Origin: JAWKTT01 sp041398965
GTDB taxonomy: Bacteria > Planctomycetota > Planctomycetia > Planctomycetales > Planctomycetaceae
NCBI GenBank assembly: GCA_041398965.1
Contig: JAWKTT010000037.1
Span: 1-41,616, forward strand
Direction: 5' to 3'
DNA: 41,616 nt
In this document: positions 1-8,859 of the stretch, in pieces
Numbering within the stretch: position 1 is the stretch's first letter
Layout of the letters: each line of letters starts with the position of its first letter
Notes under the pieces: model-generated
What the model was told of the DNA's origin: nothing
Databases searched by the model: none
Seen by the model: only the letters and a program-made list of their open reading frames with translations
Translations under genes and position numbers: made by a program

Positions 1-223
1 AACTCCACGCCAACTGCCAGCGGACACCGAGAGCCAATGCCCCCCCCACAAACAGACAAAGCAATGTCGTCACCAGAAACTGAATTCCGATGATCTTGTG
101 GTCCGTCGAGAAGATGTACTTCTTGATGAAACCGGGGTCGTGGTGACCATGGTCATGCCCATGATCGTGAGCATGACCCCCGGCTGCACTCGTCGAACCG
201 ACTGTTGGTATTGCGGCGCTCAT
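1..223 (-). CDS. ctaD: Cytochrome c oxidase subunit I, N-terminal fragment (gene continues past the left edge)
   Basis: About 74 codons of the N-terminus are present, starting at the ATG complementary to 221-223; the rest lies outside the window. The translation opens MSAAIPTVGS, runs through a His/Asp/Gly-rich stretch (HAHDHGHDHGHH, residues about 17-28), then reads KKYIFSTDHKIIGIQFLVTT, the classical start of heme-copper oxidase subunit I, followed by the first transmembrane helix. Known role: catalytic heme a/a3-CuB subunit reducing oxygen in the membrane. A GGAG lies shortly upstream. It follows the subunit II gene by about 117 bp and is the last visible gene of the respiratory cluster. 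The His-rich leader is unusual and could bind metal, but that is only inference. Confidence 0.9.
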   Translation of the reverse strand, partial: MSAAIPTVGSTSAAGGHAHDHGHDHGHHDPGFIKKYIFSTDHKIIGIQFLVTTLLCLFVGGALALGVRWQLAWS

Positions 224-340
224 CGCGACCACTCCTTCAATATCACTTGCCTCATCGTCGAGGCGAACACTGGAAAACGTATCACTCACACGGCCCCAAC
301 ATCGCTGGAATCATCACTCTGGACGACCGCTCGAATGATC

Positions 341-1285
341 TCACTCGGGGGTCTGACCTGCAGCAAATCCATCGTCAAACTGACGCTGCTGCAATTCTCG
401 CAGATAAGCGACGAAGTCTTCACGCGACTCCATCACCACCTTTGCCTTCATCTTGTAATGACCCCATCCACACAACTCAGCACAAGTCAGCGAGTAACTC
501 GCACTTTGCGGGGCATCAAACCACACCGGAATCACCAACCCAGGAACTGCATCCTGCTTGATGCGTAACTCCGGAACGAAGAACGAATGCTGAACATCCT
601 GGGACCGTAACTCGATCACCACGGGCATCCCGGAGGGGAGATGCAATTCGTTGACGTCATAAAGATCTGTCGGTTGAGGCATCGGCATCAACGGGAGCAA
701 ATTCCCCTCGGAATCAAAACCGGGGTAACGCAAACGCCACTCGAACTGACGAGCCGTGACTTCAGCCAAAGCCTCCCGCCGGGCCGTCCGCTCGACACCA
801 TCTTCACCCACAATTTTCACCGTCGGGTTAATCCCCAGCTGAGCCAACTCGCTGTTGATCTTCTCGCGCGGGAAATACTCCGAGATTCGGAACTCGGCCC
901 AGACGTTCGCCTGATACAGGGCGATGAAAAGCAAAATCCCAGCAGGAACAATCGTCCAAATCACTTCGAGACTATGGCTACCATGGCTGAACCAAACCTG
1001 GCGCGGCTTGCCATCAGCGTCAACATCATCCTCTTCTGCCTTGGAACCTTGCCACAGCACATACCCCAATCCGATCTGTGTTCCAATAAATACGATCGTG
1101 GTGATGTACAGGATCATGTAGAACAGGCCATCGATCTTCTGTCCCATTGACGACGAAGCCGCCCCGGTGGGGTCGACAGTCGTCGGGAACCACCAGTGAT
1201 AGTCCGGCGCATACCAACAAATCCAGATGGCCAAGACCGGCCAAATCATGAAAAAGAGGACCCAGAGACGTTTCACGACAACCAT
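341..1285 (-). CDS. ctaC: Cytochrome c oxidase subunit II (CuA subunit)
   Basis: About 314 residues. Two N-terminal transmembrane helices (roughly residues 4-25 and 50-80, plus a further hydrophobic segment near 110-130 reading EVIWTIVPAGILLFIALYQA) precede a periplasmic cupredoxin domain. The CuA ligands are all visible: His in VQHSFFVPELRIKQD and the cluster CAELCGWGHYKM near residues 268-279. There is an inserted segment before the cupredoxin core (about residues 135-175). I chose the ATG at 1285 (MVVVKRLW); an in-frame TTG at 1339 would add 18 residues but is a weaker start. Family role: accepts electrons from cytochrome c and passes them to subunit I. It lies between the diheme cytochrome gene and ctaD in one transcription unit. 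Confidence 0.92.
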   Translation of the reverse strand: MVVVKRLWVLFFMIWPVLAIWICWYAPDYHWWFPTTVDPTGAASSSMGQKIDGLFYMILYITTIVFIGTQIGLGYVLWQGSKAEEDDVDADGKPRQVWFSHGSHSLEVIWTIVPAGILLFIALYQANVWAEFRISEYFPREKINSELAQLGINPTVKIVGEDGVERTARREALAEVTARQFEWRLRYPGFDSEGNLLPLMPMPQPTDLYDVNELHLPSGMPVVIELRSQDVQHSFFVPELRIKQDAVPGLVIPVWFDAPQSASYSLTCAELCGWGHYKMKAKVVMESREDFVAYLRELQQRQFDDGFAAGQTPE

Positions 1286-1376
1286 CCTTATGAAAACAGG
1301 TGCCAGTCCCAAAGGACTGAACCATAAACACTCACACAAACACTCACGCGATCTCTCTATTCAGTCTCACAGCCCA

Positions 1377-3059
1377 TTAGGAATTGGTCGCCGCCGCTTC
1401 GACCGCCGCCGCCTCTGCGGGTGCCGCCTCAACTGGAGCCTCCGTTTCGCCGGTTGCTGCCGGCGGGGTCACAATCTCTGGCATCGAAATCTCTTCACCC
1501 GCGACCACCGCCTCATGGGGCATCGACAACACGTAGTTCACCAGATGCCACAAATCGGCATCGGTCATTCCATCGTCGTCTGCCGCTTCGCCCTCATCTG
1601 CCTTCCGAACCAACGTCGAGAAGCCAGCCATCGGCGTCCCCTTGATCCCCACAGACAATCGACGATACAGATCGATCGGACGACGTCCACCCCGGAAGAT
1701 ACCACTCCGCAAGTTTCGAGGCTGGATAAGATGTCCCCAGTCGTCTCGCAACCCCGGCTCCGAAAATATTAACCCATCTTTAGGCTCAGCCACCTGTCGA
1801 GTCTGTGGCCCGTCTCCCAGACCGGCTGGTCCGTGACAGTTGAAACAACTCCCTTTCGCTCCGAGAAACAACTCTTTCCCCTTGGCGATCGACTCAGCGG
1901 TTGGCTCCGGACGAGGAGTCATCGGAAACACCAACGCCGGTGACGGTGCCCCATCTTCACCAGGAACCTCCACCTCCCTCCAAAGGCCACCGACAGTCGC
2001 ATCGACCATCTCGGACAAGACATCATCCAGATCCTTAAACAGACTGGCATCAAACTCAGCTGACAGTAAGGCGTATCGTGCCGATCGATGCGACGTTTCT
2101 AGCTTAGCCAACTGTTCCGATCCCGGGTCCAGTCCTTCCTTCGCTTTTTCGTATTTCGACTGTTCAGTCTGCAAATCTTTCTTACGGGAATCTGTCTCAG
2201 GAATCGTCGCAGCAACTTCATCAAGCCTCTGATCGACAGATGCGTCGCTATAAAAGTCGGTTTGCTCGGAGAGTTGAATCTCCGATCGGCCCCGCATCGA
2301 GAGCCAACGGACATACTCGACAATCGCACCCTTTTCCCGTTCCTCCAACAACTTGAACGATGGCATGTAGGTGCCGGGGATTCCCTGAGTGATGATATTC
2401 GCCAAGTCATCCCGTGTCGGTGGCATCCCGCCCCCAGTCGACGTGAACTTGAACTTCCCCTGACGATAATCGCGGGGGAGAGGATTCAGGTATTGAGCCG
2501 TCGGCCCCGCCCCGTCTCCACTCACGCCATGACAATGCAGGCAATGCTCGGCATACAGTTGACGCCCCGAAATCAGCAATTCACCAGGCGAAATGACGAA
2601 TCGGAGTTCTGCCCCCTCTGAGACTGTCGGAAGTGAACCTTCGAGCGGACGACTGAACATCAACTCATGCAGACTATCCGCTGCGGGGGTCAAAGACTTT
2701 ACCGTCAATGGTCCCGCTGCACTGACAGGCTTGTCCTCCAACCAAGCGAGGCGCTCCCCTTCCGTAATTGTCCACGCCTGATCCAACGTCGTAGAATCAA
2801 CCTGCACTCCGATGACCTGATCGGCATCGTTGAAGATTGGCTCGGTCACGTTCCCCACGGCACCGCTGTGACGAATGGGCAATTTCTCCCAAGCGTTCAT
2901 CTGGGTGGGAGTGCCAAAGTATTTTTGCATCACCGCCTCAGCCGCCGGCTGAACCTCGGGACGCAAATTGTCGATTGCCTGCGAGTTCTGGAACTGCGGC
3001 TCAATGCGCGAACACCCCGCCAGGCAGAGGATCAGGCTGAAATAGGTCAACTGTCTCAC
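1377..3059 (-). CDS. Diheme c-type cytochrome lipoprotein of the respiratory cluster
   Basis: A 560-residue lipoprotein: the N-terminus MRQLTYFSLILCLAGCSR has a lipobox with Cys16. Two cytochrome c domains are seen. The first has CLHCH at residues 173-177 with TYMPSF as likely axial Met; the second has CFNCH near residue 405 with GTPMAGF as likely axial Met. A Lys/Glu-rich helical segment (about 270-340) separates them, and the C-terminus is a disordered Ala/Glu/Pro tail of about 40 residues. It is encoded directly before the oxidase subunit II gene, so the likely job is periplasmic electron carrier tethered to the membrane, feeding CuA. No separate soluble cytochrome c gene is present in the cluster. 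The heme motifs are certain; the exact redox partner is inferred from gene order. Confidence 0.88.
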   Translation of the reverse strand: MRQLTYFSLILCLAGCSRIEPQFQNSQAIDNLRPEVQPAAEAVMQKYFGTPTQMNAWEKLPIRHSGAVGNVTEPIFNDADQVIGVQVDSTTLDQAWTITEGERLAWLEDKPVSAAGPLTVKSLTPAADSLHELMFSRPLEGSLPTVSEGAELRFVISPGELLISGRQLYAEHCLHCHGVSGDGAGPTAQYLNPLPRDYRQGKFKFTSTGGGMPPTRDDLANIITQGIPGTYMPSFKLLEEREKGAIVEYVRWLSMRGRSEIQLSEQTDFYSDASVDQRLDEVAATIPETDSRKKDLQTEQSKYEKAKEGLDPGSEQLAKLETSHRSARYALLSAEFDASLFKDLDDVLSEMVDATVGGLWREVEVPGEDGAPSPALVFPMTPRPEPTAESIAKGKELFLGAKGSCFNCHGPAGLGDGPQTRQVAEPKDGLIFSEPGLRDDWGHLIQPRNLRSGIFRGGRRPIDLYRRLSVGIKGTPMAGFSTLVRKADEGEAADDDGMTDADLWHLVNYVLSMPHEAVVAGEEISMPEIVTPPAATGETEAPVEAAPAEAAAVEAAATNS

Positions 3060-3114
3060 GAAAACACTCCCCGACGCAGCGGAAGGTTGCGGTTATGGTT
3101 GGGAGAAAAAGGAC

Positions 3115-4041
3115 TTAGGGAACGAAACCCGGGATCGAGGACAACACGACCCGCTTAAACGTTTTCGGTTGAGCATGGGCGACCTTCAGGTCTCCCACGG
3201 GAATCCGAATCTCGATCGGTGCATTCCCCTCCTTGGCTACCGTAATCTTCTGGTCCAGAATCTTCACCCCTTCGTGGAACAAGACAAAGTTGTGCGACCC
3301 GACCGGCAAATCCTTGATCGTAAAATTCCCATCAGCATCGGAACATGCACCGTAAGGATGCGACAACGGGAGATGCCAAGCCTTCATCCAAGCGTGAAAG
3401 TTACACTCAATCTGAACCGGCCTAGTCTCGCCCACCAAGTATGTGAATTTCACATCTCCGGTTGTGTCATTGGGGCTCACAGTCGCGTTCTGTGACTTTC
3501 CTGCCGCCGTGTTTGCCTTCACGTTGTGAGGCACTCCATCGGAATTAATAATGTGCAGGACTTGTGTCGTCTTCACGAGCATGGCATGAGGCAAGAACGT
3601 ACAGTTTTTGTTATTCATCGTGACGTCCTGCATCTCCTCGGCTGGCAGATCGGCCAACTTCTTGCCCCCCTTGGGTGCACGTGGCATGAAAATGAAGACG
3701 TCTCGAATTCCGTTTCCTGATCCGACGATCAACTTCTCATTCGGAATCGTCCCTGCAATGCAGACACCATTCGTTGGAGCCGTCGCACTGTCTGCAACCA
3801 ACTGCGACAGTGTCGGAGCGGTCCCTTCCAGAATGATCCGCCCCGTGATGCTGCCATACTCAACTGCGGCGACCGGTCCTGTCTCCTCGGCAGCGACAGC
3901 ATTCGGGAGAATGGTCACTCGTACATCTGAACTGGCACCACCTCCTAAGCCATCGATCGACTCAGCGCACCCCCCCAACCATAGCGCACAAGTAGCGGCT
4001 ATGCCGAATAAACTGACTTGGACGTGAACACTTCTCATCAT
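3115..4041 (-). CDS. Cupredoxin-like lipoprotein
   Basis: 308 residues with a lipoprotein signal (LWLGGCAES, Cys about 25). The middle of the protein resembles the planctomycete methylamine-utilisation/carboxypeptidase-regulatory-like family: GSITGRIILEG near residue 63, then GVPHNVKAN and QIECNFHAWMKAW. In these His, Cys, His and Met are spaced like a type-1 copper site, although copper binding is not proven. A second small beta domain (DADGNFTIKDLPVGSHNF, about 238-256) resembles a carboxypeptidase regulatory-like fold. Its ATG overlaps the stop of the upstream 117-codon gene (ATGA overlap), so the two are translationally coupled. Position between multiheme cytochrome and oxidase genes suggests an electron-transfer or assembly role in the periplasm; this is inference. 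Confidence 0.75.
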   Translation of the reverse strand: MMRSVHVQVSLFGIAATCALWLGGCAESIDGLGGGASSDVRVTILPNAVAAEETGPVAAVEYGSITGRIILEGTAPTLSQLVADSATAPTNGVCIAGTIPNEKLIVGSGNGIRDVFIFMPRAPKGGKKLADLPAEEMQDVTMNNKNCTFLPHAMLVKTTQVLHIINSDGVPHNVKANTAAGKSQNATVSPNDTTGDVKFTYLVGETRPVQIECNFHAWMKAWHLPLSHPYGACSDADGNFTIKDLPVGSHNFVLFHEGVKILDQKITVAKEGNAPIEIRIPVGDLKVAHAQPKTFKRVVLSSIPGFVP

Positions 4042-4391
4042 TTGCTCTGCTCCGTAGCCGTAGCTGCGTTAGGTTCATTCACAGATTGACCATCGACCGC
4101 CGCCCCCTCTGCGGGTGCCGCATTGGCAGCGTCCGTAGCAGTCTCCGGAGTTCCACTCGGCACAGCCTCGGTCTCAGTTTTTGTGGGTGTCTCGGGCGTG
4201 GCAGGAGTTGCCGGTGTGGCCGAACCGGCTGCATCCGTCCCCTCTCCACTGGACGGAGTCGCCCCCGCATCGACCGCCTCCGCTACCGCAACGCCAGCCT
4301 TGGTCGTCTGATTGGTTGCGGGGTCATACTGAATTACGCCAAAGCTCATGTAGTCACGAGAATGGTTCATCAGTGCGTCAATGAAGTGCAT
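4038..4391 (-). CDS. Small Ala/Thr/Pro-rich protein of the respiratory cluster, function unknown
   Basis: 117 residues. The first 30 residues (MHFIDALMNHSRDYMSFGVI...) look ordered; the rest is low-complexity Ala/Thr/Pro/Glu repeats with no cysteine, signal peptide or membrane helix. The start overlaps the end of the octaheme cytochrome frame by 14 bp and its stop overlaps the start of the cupredoxin-like gene, so coupling on both sides argues that it is a real expressed member of the operon. I do not recognise a family. It may be an accessory subunit whose ordered N-terminus docks to the complex while the tail stays flexible; this is only inference. Confidence 0.6.
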   Translation of the reverse strand: MHFIDALMNHSRDYMSFGVIQYDPATNQTTKAGVAVAEAVDAGATPSSGEGTDAAGSATPATPATPETPTKTETEAVPSGTPETATDAANAAPAEGAAVDGQSVNEPNAATATEQSK

Positions 4392-6552
4392 TGTTCTGCC
4401 AAGTCGGGACCAAGTTCAGGAGATGGGGATAAGCAACCGGAGTCTTCATGATGTTCGCGGGCATCGACGTGTAGGGAGTGACCGCTTCAGGATTAAAGAC
4501 CCACAGCAGTGCCCAATCGGGACGAAGTCGCAATTCGACGTTCTTTAGATCTGGACCACGGAACGAGTCCTTTACGACGACATATTCTCGCCCACCGACT
4601 TCGTGGCAAGTGATACACTTGTCGGCATTCAATAGTTTCCACGCCTCACCCATGTAGCCATGTGGGCTCACCGCATCTCCAGCGACTGTGAGATACTTGG
4701 CCTGCTGTGCGCGAAGGTAGTCAGGTTCACGCCGTTCGTTCTGCTGATACGGATATTCAGCTCCATCGACAGCCGCGAAGTAGTTGGCCAACGCCTGTGC
4801 CTCTTCGGAACTCATGTTGAACTGCGGCATCCGCAGCACCGTGAGGTATCGAATTCGGCCCGGGTTCTTCAGGAAGTCGAACAGCCACGGCGTCTGAACC
4901 TTGATCCCTTCCTTGTACAACAGTGGAGGACCAGATTGATAGCCTAAGTTGATGTCGGCGGGTTGGACGTTGTCGATGTCGCCAGTCTTCTCGACTGCCA
5001 AGTGAGTCGCCAACCATTGCATGTACTGACCGCCACGAGCGGGGAGTCGCCCCTTCAGTTGCAGTCCATTGAACGACGGCTTGGACTTTGGACGTATGTA
5101 GCGGCCACCGACTTCCGTCGGTTCCCAAACTTCAAACGCGTACAACTGCTCATCCAGTGGCGATGTCTGATCTCCTTCCAGCGACATCATCCCATGCAGT
5201 TCAACGATCCGCTTCACGCTCGCCGAGGAGACATGACCACCTGTCGAAACTGGAGGTCGCAGTTTGAAGTCCAGCCGCAACGCTTCAGGATGCGTCTTCG
5301 CCTCTTGAGCTTCTGTCACTAGCACTTCGGGGCGGGCGTCGAGCCATTGTTGGAGGCCGGAGGCACCGGGAGTTTGTCCCAGTTGAGCGAGACGGGTTGC
5401 CAATTGGGACGACAGGTCGATCCCTTCTTTTTCTCCATCAAGCAGCATGATGCTGTTGTTTAAGAACAACGACATCCCACCATAAAACGCTTGCAACTCT
5501 TCTTGCTTTGCGTCCCGTCGACGAGGCGGAACATTGGCCAGTTGCTGTTCGATGTATGCGTCCGGTATCGGTTCGTCTCCGACAAGCATGGCTTGTGTGA
5601 TCGTCCCATTGAGCACATCCTGGCCATGATCGCGGAACCAACTCACCAACTCCTGACGGCTTGCCCCCCCCAGCAGTTCCCGCAGGTCAAACTCGACCTT
5701 CACCCCAGGGGTCCGCATCATGTGACACGACGTGCAGTTGAACTTCGCCAACAGCCGTTCCCCTTCGATGATGTCCTTCTTCCGCTGATCCGGTTGATAG
5801 ACGTAAGCTGGCGCGGGAGGCTCGGCCACAAGTCCGAGAACGAAGGTCGCGACCGCTTCGATCTGATGATCGTTGAATGGGAACTTTGGCATCCGCAGAC
5901 GTTCGTCCCAGCCCTTGGTTTCGATCTTCTTATGATCGTAGCTGCGAGGTGCCCGAAGTTTCTGCCACAGGAACCCTTCACGGCCATGATGCTGCAAGCT
6001 CGCGAAGAACAGCGACTTCATCTGCTCTTCCGGAGTGGCTGTGCCATCGTTGTACTGTTTCTTCACGATCTCTTCGACCGCCTTCATCGTGCTCGAACCA
6101 TCCGGTTCGCCATGATGGTGCAGATACTCTTCGATGTGCTCGAATGCCAGTTTTGAGGTGTCCTTACGACCCCAGTCTTGCAAAGCCGTCCCGATCGGAC
6201 GGGCTTCATCAAAGCCTTCAATGTCATGGCAACCGTAGCACCCATATCGAGAGATGGTCCGACGTCCAAGATACTGCATCTGACGGTTGTACCACTCTTC
6301 TTCCGAGACCACTTCCCCTTCCGACTTCGGCAACAGTTCGACTTCATCTCCCTTGACAAACTGGCTGGCCGGAGGCATCGACCCATCGGGACGAGCCTTC
6401 CAGAAAGCGGCATCGATCGGGAACTGACGGTTCGTCAGCACTTCGTTGACCTTCTCTTTGCTCAACGACTTCGACAAGTAGAGACGAACCAGGTCCTCCA
6501 TCGGCGTGCTGGCCACGATTTGCCAACTCTGCTCGACGCCTCCACGGAGCAA
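4378..6552 (-). CDS. Multiheme cytochrome c, C-terminal part (three CxxCH); probably one gene with the next frame
   Basis: About 724 codons are open from a TTG at 6552; the next ATG (MEDLVRLYL) is at 6501. Three heme motifs are present: CYGCH near residue 104, CTSCH near 272 and CITCH near 644, each in a cytochrome c-like setting (for example TISRYGCYGCHDIEGF and GERLLAKFNCTSCHMM). The first codons read RGGVEQSWQIVAS and have no signal peptide, which is odd for a periplasmic heme protein. The frame is in register with the upstream 6556-8736 frame, separated only by a TGA at 6556-6558. I therefore read it as the C-terminal half of one large cytochrome (see the separate entry at 6546-6690). No further start signal or ribosome binding site is apparent. 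Confidence 0.8.
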   Translation of the reverse strand: MLRGGVEQSWQIVASTPMEDLVRLYLSKSLSKEKVNEVLTNRQFPIDAAFWKARPDGSMPPASQFVKGDEVELLPKSEGEVVSEEEWYNRQMQYLGRRTISRYGCYGCHDIEGFDEARPIGTALQDWGRKDTSKLAFEHIEEYLHHHGEPDGSSTMKAVEEIVKKQYNDGTATPEEQMKSLFFASLQHHGREGFLWQKLRAPRSYDHKKIETKGWDERLRMPKFPFNDHQIEAVATFVLGLVAEPPAPAYVYQPDQRKKDIIEGERLLAKFNCTSCHMMRTPGVKVEFDLRELLGGASRQELVSWFRDHGQDVLNGTITQAMLVGDEPIPDAYIEQQLANVPPRRRDAKQEELQAFYGGMSLFLNNSIMLLDGEKEGIDLSSQLATRLAQLGQTPGASGLQQWLDARPEVLVTEAQEAKTHPEALRLDFKLRPPVSTGGHVSSASVKRIVELHGMMSLEGDQTSPLDEQLYAFEVWEPTEVGGRYIRPKSKPSFNGLQLKGRLPARGGQYMQWLATHLAVEKTGDIDNVQPADINLGYQSGPPLLYKEGIKVQTPWLFDFLKNPGRIRYLTVLRMPQFNMSSEEAQALANYFAAVDGAEYPYQQNERREPDYLRAQQAKYLTVAGDAVSPHGYMGEAWKLLNADKCITCHEVGGREYVVVKDSFRGPDLKNVELRLRPDWALLWVFNPEAVTPYTSMPANIMKTPVAYPHLLNLVPTWQNNALH

Positions 6553-6690
6553 TCGTCAGCGAAACCTTTCGCCACTCTTCAGCGTTTTGCTTCGCTGCGG
6601 TGAACTCTTCCACCTTGCCGACCGCAGCACCATTGATCGTGGCGATGACATCACCCATACGGAGGAAACGACCGGAGCCTTACTTGACAG
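6546..6690 (-). other. Compensating frameshift pair splitting a PDZ-like module in the octaheme cytochrome gene
   Basis: Between the two large cytochrome frames, the alternative frame on the same strand encodes 44 coherent residues including GRFLRMGDVIATINGAAV and EEWRKVSLTIA, the typical core of a PDZ domain. Its first half (GVVTESTDRGLEVTEILAGG) is in the upstream frame. Restoring one C near 6678-6679 and removing one G at 6546-6547 (plus-strand view) joins upstream frame, PDZ core and downstream frame without a stop, ending with ...TIARGGVEQSW. Read as written, the upstream frame ends in low-quality residues and a TGA. Both changes are single-base indels in short homopolymers, so sequencing error is the first explanation; a true double mutation is possible. 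Confidence 0.8.
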
Positions 6691-8736
6691 AGCCGGTTCG
6701 CCATTTGCATTGACCTGTTGTGCCTGCTGAGTCGGTCCGCCCGCCAGAATCTCAGTGACCTCTAACCCACGGTCTGTTGATTCCGTCACAACGCCGAGAT
6801 AGACCCCCGGAAGTTCGATCTGCTTGAACTCTCTGGGTCCCCCATCGAGAAGGAACTGGGCGATATCAGCCGCAGGGTCGATGTACTCGTCTCCCTGTTG
6901 CACCCCTTCCAGATACAGGTTGGGCATCTTGGTGCGGGGGTGATGTCGGGTTGGCTCACGCAACCAGGTGTACAGCCAGTTGAAGCCCTCTTTTCCAGGA
7001 TTGATCTTCTCGTGGACGCGAGTCAAGTTCGGGCCGAAGTCCTGTTGGATCCCCTTGAAGTACTCGTCGTCATGCGTGTGACACGCGAGACATCCGCTCT
7101 TGGCCAGTGCCTGCTTTCCCCGCTCGACGTCAGGAACATAACCTTCCTTCGGTTCGAGGAGTTCAATTGGTGTCGACTTGGCTTCGAGGTACTTCGAGAT
7201 GGCGACCAACTCGACAGGCTGGAGGGCCATCGCCAGGTGGTCTTGTTGATTCGCGAGATCAAAGAACAGCGGCATCGGGGTGTTGGGCCGGAAGTCGCTT
7301 GGCTTCGCGGTCCAGTTCGCGAGGAACGTGGTGGGGGACTTCTGACTGACGTGCCGAAGTGAAGGGCCAACCTTTCGCATCTGTCCCGCCACTTGATTCG
7401 GATCGTTCGCAATGGCGAGCGCCTCGGCAGCGGTTTGCGGTTCCAGACGCAAATCGGGTCCGATCTGATGCGATCCATTGAAACCGTTGACGGGGTGACA
7501 ACCGAAACAGCCATACTTCGACAGCGTGTTGTAGCCCTCGAACAGCTTCGGTGCGGACGCTCCAAATTTCTCGTTGACGCCGAGTTCCATCACCTGGTGA
7601 TGACACTTCAAACAGCTCGATTCGACGAACTGTTTCGACAGCATGGGGTATTCCCAGAAGTGATTCGAGTGCCAGCCGAAGTCGTTCGCCCAATGCTGAG
7701 CTTGACCCGGATTACTCGGGGTATGTTCCGCATTCTGAAAACTGGTCCCCGAGCCATCGCCACCGTGACACACCGTGCATCCAAACTCTTCCACCTTGTG
7801 TGGACTGGTCGATGACAAGTAGAGATCGGGATTCGGATGTGAACAGAACGGCTCGGAGTAACCCCCGTCATCCCCTGTCCCCTTCGGGAAGTTCGGGACA
7901 TTCCCAGCACCAAACTCGGTGATGTGAATATGACATGACCGGCAACGATCAACCCGGTTGACACTCGCCATTCCCAACTGGACCTTGATGTATTGTCCCT
8001 GTCGCTGTGGCCAGTCAAATTGAATTTTGTGTGTCGGGTTGAAGCTGTCGATGACCTGCTGATCCTTCAAGGTCCGTTTGAAATTCGCCACCGGATTCGT
8101 AGGGTCGATCAGTTCGATCTGCGATTGCAGGCGGGACTTCTCCAGATTCAACTTCACCTTCCGGGCAATTGCATCGTCTCGTGCTTTGTTCAGTTCCGCG
8201 AGCGCTCCCTTTGCCTGATCGAGTTCTGCCTTGACGACTTGTTCTTCCGTCGACAACAGCCCTGCCACCACTTGAGCATCCATAAAGCTCTGCAGCGAAC
8301 CATCCAGCACCTCTTCCGGACGAGAGTCTCGGTAATCGATGTCGAACAGGGACCGATCCTTATCCACTCCGGCTCGTTCAAACTTTGCACGTCGAGCCGC
8401 ACGGGTGTAGTCCCCCGTCAACCTGTCGATCTCAGCCAGCAGTCGAGCCTCTTCCGCTTGATCTGCTTCAGAGGCGAGTTGGGCATCTGCGGCAGCAATC
8501 TCGGCTTCGATCACCGCCAGCTCCTTCTGATAGGCGGGGTCCGCTTCGATGTTCGCGATTTGCGTCCGTGCCTGTGCAAGACGAAGTTGCTCGGCAGCCA
8601 CCTGGTAGTCTCGCCATTCCCGATTCGAGTCTTTGGCGATCATCCACAGGGAGGCAGCTGCGAACAGCAAGGTACTTCCGAGGAAGACCTTGTGCATCGA
8701 GTTCAGGTTGCGCCAGTATTGATCTGTTGCAGGCAT
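6556..8736 (-). CDS. Membrane-anchored multiheme cytochrome c with coiled coil, N-terminal part (five CxxCH)
   Basis: 726 codons from the ATG at 8736. Residues about 15-34 form one transmembrane anchor (VFLGSTLLFAAASLWMI). Residues about 40-215 are Ala/Glu/Leu/Arg-rich and predicted coiled coil. Then come five heme motifs: CRSCH (about 264), CTVCH (318), CLKCH (373), CFGCH (408) and CLACH (548), followed by the first half of a PDZ-like domain (from about 665). The last 40 residues as written are out of frame. With the downstream frame the full protein would be about 1450 residues with eight hemes. It follows cytochrome b and takes the place where cytochrome c1 would be expected, so the likely role is electron acceptor from the Rieske protein; this is inferred from position. 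Confidence 0.85.
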   Translation of the reverse strand: MPATDQYWRNLNSMHKVFLGSTLLFAAASLWMIAKDSNREWRDYQVAAEQLRLAQARTQIANIEADPAYQKELAVIEAEIAAADAQLASEADQAEEARLLAEIDRLTGDYTRAARRAKFERAGVDKDRSLFDIDYRDSRPEEVLDGSLQSFMDAQVVAGLLSTEEQVVKAELDQAKGALAELNKARDDAIARKVKLNLEKSRLQSQIELIDPTNPVANFKRTLKDQQVIDSFNPTHKIQFDWPQRQGQYIKVQLGMASVNRVDRCRSCHIHITEFGAGNVPNFPKGTGDDGGYSEPFCSHPNPDLYLSSTSPHKVEEFGCTVCHGGDGSGTSFQNAEHTPSNPGQAQHWANDFGWHSNHFWEYPMLSKQFVESSCLKCHHQVMELGVNEKFGASAPKLFEGYNTLSKYGCFGCHPVNGFNGSHQIGPDLRLEPQTAAEALAIANDPNQVAGQMRKVGPSLRHVSQKSPTTFLANWTAKPSDFRPNTPMPLFFDLANQQDHLAMALQPVELVAISKYLEAKSTPIELLEPKEGYVPDVERGKQALAKSGCLACHTHDDEYFKGIQQDFGPNLTRVHEKINPGKEGFNWLYTWLREPTRHHPRTKMPNLYLEGVQQGDEYIDPAADIAQFLLDGGPREFKQIELPGVYLGVVTESTDRGLEVTEILAGGPTQQAQQVNANGEPALSSKAPVVSSVWVMSSPRSMVLRSARWKSSPQRSKTLKSGERFR

Positions 8737-8859
8737 AGTGCGTATCGATCGAAAGTTTAGACCGGTGAGCAGGACTCTCTTTCAGTATGGCTGTGGATGA
8801 GGCAGTCACCCCATCCACTCACAAGAGGACTGTACATCCTCCGTACCATCTGTCTGCTG

